64,000 nucleotides of DNA, taken from the NCBI GenBank assembly GCA_947499955.1, contig CANMQI010000004.1, forward strand, positions 405,318 through 469,317, given 5' to 3'. The translations under genes and the position numbers were made by a program. The notes beneath the pieces are model-generated. The model ran no database searches, was not told where the DNA came from, and was given only the letters and a program-made list of their open reading frames with translations. The DNA is from an uncultured Granulosicoccus sp. (GTDB taxonomy: Bacteria > Pseudomonadota > Gammaproteobacteria > Granulosicoccales > Granulosicoccaceae). The stretch's first letter is position 1, and every line of letters begins with the position of its first letter. Of the stretch, positions 60,892 to 64,000 are shown piece by piece.

Positions 60892-62904
60892 ATGTTCGAA
60901 GCCATGCAGAGTGCCTTCCTTGCGCTCATATCAATCCATCATTTTGCGTATATGTTTCTCGGCATCGTCGTTGGGCTGGGAGTCGGTATCCTGCCCGGTC
61001 TGGGCGGTATTGCGGGAATGTCACTACTCATGCCCTTCATTTACGGCATGGACCAGATATCGGCCCTGGCCATGCTGGTCGGCATGGTGGCGGTAATCCC
61101 CACTGGCGACACCTTCACCTCGGTTCTGATGGGCATTCCTGGTTCCAGTGCCAGTCAGGCAACGGTCCTCGACGGCTTTCCGCTGGCGAGGAAGGGTCAG
61201 GCGGCGCGTGCACTCAGTGCTGCGTTTTCCGCCTCGTTGCTGGGCGGCGTATTCGGAGCTGTGATGCTGACAGGCTTTGTGGTTGTTGCCAAGCCCCTGA
61301 TATTGTCATTCACGACGGCTGAATTGTTCATGTTCTCCCTGCTAGGCTTGTCGGTGGTCGGTGTGTTGGCAGGCGAGAGCATCATGCGTGGCGTGGTAGC
61401 CGCTGGCCTGGGTTTGATGGTCGGCGCGATGGGGGCGGCACCGGCCACAGGCGAGAGTCGTTTCGACCTGGGGATCGACTATCTGCAAGACGGCATTCCG
61501 CTGGTCATCATTGGTCTGGGTCTGTTTGCCATTCCCGAGATTGCCGATCTGATTCGTCGTTCACGCCCCATTGCCTCAGGCTCCGGTCTGGGGGCCGGGT
61601 GGCTGCAAGGCGTGCGCGATACCTTGAAAAACTGGTTTCTGGTCATGCGTTGTTCGGCCCTGGGAACATTCATCGGCTCCATTCCCGGTCTGGGTGGTGG
61701 TGTGGTTGACTGGATTGCCTATGGTCATGCGGTGCAGACCAGCAAGGACTCCAGCGAATTCGGCAAGGGAGAAGTCAAGGGTGTGATTGCGCCAGAGGCT
61801 GCAAACAATGCACTCCAGGGGGGGGCGCTGATGCCGACACTGCTCTTCGGAATTCCTGGCTCGGGCAGCATGGCCGTGTTTCTCGGTGGCATGGCTCTGC
61901 TGGGTCTGCAGCCGGGTCCATCGATGGTAACCACGGATCTGCAACTGACCTATACCATTGCCTGGACGCTGGCGTTTTCCAGCATCGTAGGGGCGGCCAT
62001 ATGCTTTTTTCTCGCCGTACCGATCGCGCGCCTGACCTTCGTACCTTTCAATCTCATTGCGCCCTTCATGATCATGATCATCTGTTTTGCAGCCTTTCAG
62101 GCGCGGCGGGATCTGACGGATCTTCTGGTGCTGTTTGCAGTGGGTATGGTCGGCATCTTTCTGCGCCGCTTCGGCTGGCCAAGACCGGCCTTCCTCATCG
62201 GTTTCGTGCTGTCCAGTCAGGCCGAGAACTACCTGTATCAGGCATTGCAGTTCTACGGTTGGGAGTTCGTTCAACGCCCGGGTGTGCTGATTATCGGTGC
62301 GTTGGCAATCGGCTCAACGCTGATGGCATTGCGCAGCCGGGTGTCAGAGGATGGCGCTGTCAGTTTCGATGCCGATGGCAAGAAAGCTGACAAGCCGGTA
62401 CTGGGTGGAACGAGCAAGACCGAGCGGCGGCCGCAGATCGTGTTTGCCATCGTGCTATTGGCGACGTTTCTCTACGGTGTTCTCAGTAGTGCGCCACTGA
62501 GCTTCCTTGGATCCGTGTTTCCGTTCTATACATCGGTTCTGATGATCGCATTCATGGGGTATATGGTCATGATGCTACTGGTCGCCAAGCCGGGGCATTC
62601 GGCTCATTTCGATCAGGAGCTGGCTGCGAAAGCCAAGGGGGCTGATGACGGCACGAGCGTCTGGCCGTCAGTAGGATGGTTCGTATTCCTCTTCGGTATG
62701 ACAGCACTGTTCGGGTTCATCCTGTCAATAGCCGTTTTCATCATGACCTTCCTGATGGTACGCACTCGTCTGGGCATATTGCGAAGCCTGATCTACACGG
62801 GTCTTTGTATTGCTTTCATGTGCACCCTGGGTCACTTCCTGACACTGGATTTCCCGCCCGGATTGCTTCAGCACTACGTCGATATGCCATGGCCATTGAA
62901 GTAG
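60892..62904 (+). CDS. Fused TctA-TctB tripartite tricarboxylate transporter permease
   Basis: This 670-residue membrane protein has a TctA part (about residues 1-480; GVGILPGLGGIAGMSLLMP in part, GSSASQATVLDGFPLARKG in part, GALMPTLLFGIPGSGSMAV in part). A C-terminal region of four hydrophobic segments with the character of TctB follows. No separate tctB gene is present, so one chain seems to provide both membrane subunits. I use ATG 60892 with GGAG upstream; the longer frame adds 14 residues of no membrane character. Confidence 0.9.
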   Translation: MFEAMQSAFLALISIHHFAYMFLGIVVGLGVGILPGLGGIAGMSLLMPFIYGMDQISALAMLVGMVAVIPTGDTFTSVLMGIPGSSASQATVLDGFPLARKGQAARALSAAFSASLLGGVFGAVMLTGFVVVAKPLILSFTTAELFMFSLLGLSVVGVLAGESIMRGVVAAGLGLMVGAMGAAPATGESRFDLGIDYLQDGIPLVIIGLGLFAIPEIADLIRRSRPIASGSGLGAGWLQGVRDTLKNWFLVMRCSALGTFIGSIPGLGGGVVDWIAYGHAVQTSKDSSEFGKGEVKGVIAPEAANNALQGGALMPTLLFGIPGSGSMAVFLGGMALLGLQPGPSMVTTDLQLTYTIAWTLAFSSIVGAAICFFLAVPIARLTFVPFNLIAPFMIMIICFAAFQARRDLTDLLVLFAVGMVGIFLRRFGWPRPAFLIGFVLSSQAENYLYQALQFYGWEFVQRPGVLIIGALAIGSTLMALRSRVSEDGAVSFDADGKKADKPVLGGTSKTERRPQIVFAIVLLATFLYGVLSSAPLSFLGSVFPFYTSVLMIAFMGYMVMMLLVAKPGHSAHFDQELAAKAKGADDGTSVWPSVGWFVFLFGMTALFGFILSIAVFIMTFLMVRTRLGILRSLIYTGLCIAFMCTLGHFLTLDFPPGLLQHYVDMPWPLK

Positions 62905-63030
62905 GCCGGACTTGTAGAAAACACCCCTTTTTCAACTGACAAACCTTTGGACTCAGCTCGTCGCCAGCCCTCCTTGCCGGAGGGTGGTAGCAAGACCGCT
63001 GCGCCCGCATTGCGTGAAGGAGAATTTGAA

Positions 63031-63885
63031 ATGAAGCTCGAAAAATGGATCGGCCGTTCGGAGGAAGTCTCCGATATTGCTACTGCGACGCCTTATGCGG
63101 CCTTGTCTGCCACCTTCGATCGTCCTGCGGAACGACCGGAGATCGGCACCCCGCTGCCTGGTCTGTGGCACTGGCTTTACTTTCTGCCTCTGCATCGTCA
63201 GTCCGACATCGGCCCGGACGGTCATGCCAGACTCGGTGGCTTTCTTCCGCCGGTGCCACTGCCACGGCGCATGTGGGCGGGAAGCCAGTTCACCTTTCAC
63301 AAGCCACTACGTATCGGTGATGCGATGACGCGCACCTCAACCATTCATGATGTGACTGAAAAGAACGGGCGAACGGGCCGCCTGGTGTTCGTCAAGGTGC
63401 TTCACGAGATTCGTCGCGAAGGGGAATCGGATATAGCGTTGACCGAGTATCACGATATCGTTTATCGCCAGGCAGCACAGCCTGATGATGTACCGCCCTC
63501 GCCCATGGCTGCGCCGGCAAGTTCAAGCTGGGAAAGGAAATGGGTGCCGGACGATGTATTGCTGTTCCGCTATTCCGCTCTGACGTTCAACGGCCATCGC
63601 ATTCACTACGACCGCAAGTATGTGACAGAGGTCGAAGGCTATCCCGGATTGATCGTGCATGGCCCGATGATCGCTACCCTGCTACTCGATCTGCTGCGCC
63701 ATGAGCTGCCCGATGCCGAGCTTGCCAGTTTCGAATTTCGTGCGGTGCGCCCTGTATTCGATATCAACCACTTCTTTGTCTGCGGAGAACCCGAGCCCGA
63801 TGGCAAGACGTTCCGGCTATGGGCAAAAGACCACGAAGGCTGGCTGACCATGCAGGCCACCGCTGTCATCAGACAGGGAGAATGA
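63031..63885 (+). CDS. FAS1-like/MaoC dehydratase (mesaconyl- or itaconyl-CoA hydratase-like)
   Basis: This 284-residue double-hotdog protein has an N-terminal FAS1-like dehydratase domain ([28 protein letters not shown]) and a C-terminal MaoC domain ([20 protein letters not shown] in part, with the catalytic His). This architecture is that of mesaconyl-C4-CoA hydratase and related enzymes. AAGGAG precedes ATG 63031; the longer frame needs a TTG. A CoA-transferase begins one base after its stop. Activation and hydration of a branched unsaturated diacid is the likely role. Confidence 0.88.
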   Translation: MKLEKWIGRSEEVSDIATATPYAALSATFDRPAERPEIGTPLPGLWHWLYFLPLHRQSDIGPDGHARLGGFLPPVPLPRRMWAGSQFTFHKPLRIGDAMTRTSTIHDVTEKNGRTGRLVFVKVLHEIRREGESDIALTEYHDIVYRQAAQPDDVPPSPMAAPASSSWERKWVPDDVLLFRYSALTFNGHRIHYDRKYVTEVEGYPGLIVHGPMIATLLLDLLRHELPDAELASFEFRAVRPVFDINHFFVCGEPEPDGKTFRLWAKDHEGWLTMQATAVIRQGE

Positions 63886-63886
63886 G

Positions 63887-64000
63887 ATGAGACCTCTTGA
63901 AGGCATTACCGTTGTTACTCTCGAGCACGCCATTGCGGCACCCTTTGCTACTCGGCAACTTGCCGATCTGGGCGCCCGTGTCATCAAGGTCGAGCGCCCT
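63887..64000 (+). CDS. Family III (CaiB/BaiF) CoA-transferase, 3'-truncated by window end
   Basis: The 38 visible residues begin [19 protein letters not shown] and include [14 protein letters not shown], the standard family III CoA-transferase N-terminus. It is coupled to the hydratase gene (one base between stop and ATG). It would supply the CoA ester for that hydratase. The rest lies beyond the window. Confidence 0.88.
   Translation, partial: MRPLEGITVVTLEHAIAAPFATRQLADLGARVIKVERP

Noticed and set aside
1-64000. Mobile elements, tRNA/rRNA genes and CRISPR arrays
   Set aside because: No transposase- or integrase-like protein, no regularly spaced repeat array and no tRNA-like cloverleaf was found; the only tandem repeat is the three-copy 11-bp element at 39016-39048.

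Overview
The window reads as one contiguous chromosomal segment of a heterotrophic, probably marine, gammaproteobacterium. The evidence is a class I PHA synthase with phasin, an IolC-DUF2090 type inositol operon, an ECF42 sigma factor cluster, and an unusually high density of solute-importer and CoA-linked catabolic genes. A Granulosicoccus-like relative is only a guess. The segment is moderately GC-rich. I see no tRNA, rRNA, CRISPR, phage or insertion sequence. Both ends cut genes: a TctA permease on the left and a CaiB-type CoA-transferase on the right.

Layout. (1) 1-1413: end of a tripartite tricarboxylate (TTT) permease. (2) 1530-10887: a tannase/feruloyl-esterase-like lipoprotein, divergent from an operon with two intradiol ring-cleavage dioxygenase subunits, an exported metallo-beta-lactamase-fold hydrolase, a complete TRAP importer, a crotonase and a 2-hydroxyacid dehydrogenase. 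(3) 11012-30763: a large CoA-dependent catabolic block. It holds a 3-oxoadipyl-CoA thiolase, a GntR/UTRA regulator, a seven-gene operon running leftward from 20063, a second leftward operon with two acyl-CoA dehydrogenases, a MaoC hydratase, a GST plus flavin monooxygenase pair, and a CoA-transferase plus TTT importer operon. (4) 31209-33878: ECF42 sigma factor with VOC, DGPF/YCII and AHSA1 proteins. (5) 33995-35503: trehalase. (6) 35618-40424: short-chain fatty acid/ketone-body module (AtoE permease, fused family I CoA-transferase, GntP permease). (7) 40612-41487: a universal stress protein gene broken by two in-frame TAA codons. (8) 41925-44429: phasin and PHA synthase. (9) 44562-56418: LacI regulator, iolG-iolC-iolD-iolE-iolB, a hydroxypyruvate-isomerase-like gene and a sugar ABC importer. 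(10) 56651-57415: SEC-C protein. (11) 57469-64000: LysR regulator divergent from a PrpF/GalD-like isomerase, a third TTT importer, a MaoC hydratase and a CoA-transferase.

The main observations are regulatory and have not been tested. A palindrome TAAGCTA-N6-TAGCTTA, perfect at one site and degenerate at three others, sits at four promoters of block 3. It suggests that these scattered operons form one regulon for an unidentified carboxylated substrate. A 19-bp element with one mismatch is shared by the dioxygenase promoter near 3.62 kb and the LysR/GalD intergenic region near 58.43 kb. It suggests that the two regions, 55 kb apart, are controlled together. An 11-bp palindrome GTGTATTACAC occurs upstream of the ketoacid CoA-transferase, inside a three-copy tandem repeat, and upstream of the phasin gene, possibly coupling C4-acid use to PHA storage. 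Substrates of the catabolic operons are inferred from family membership only.
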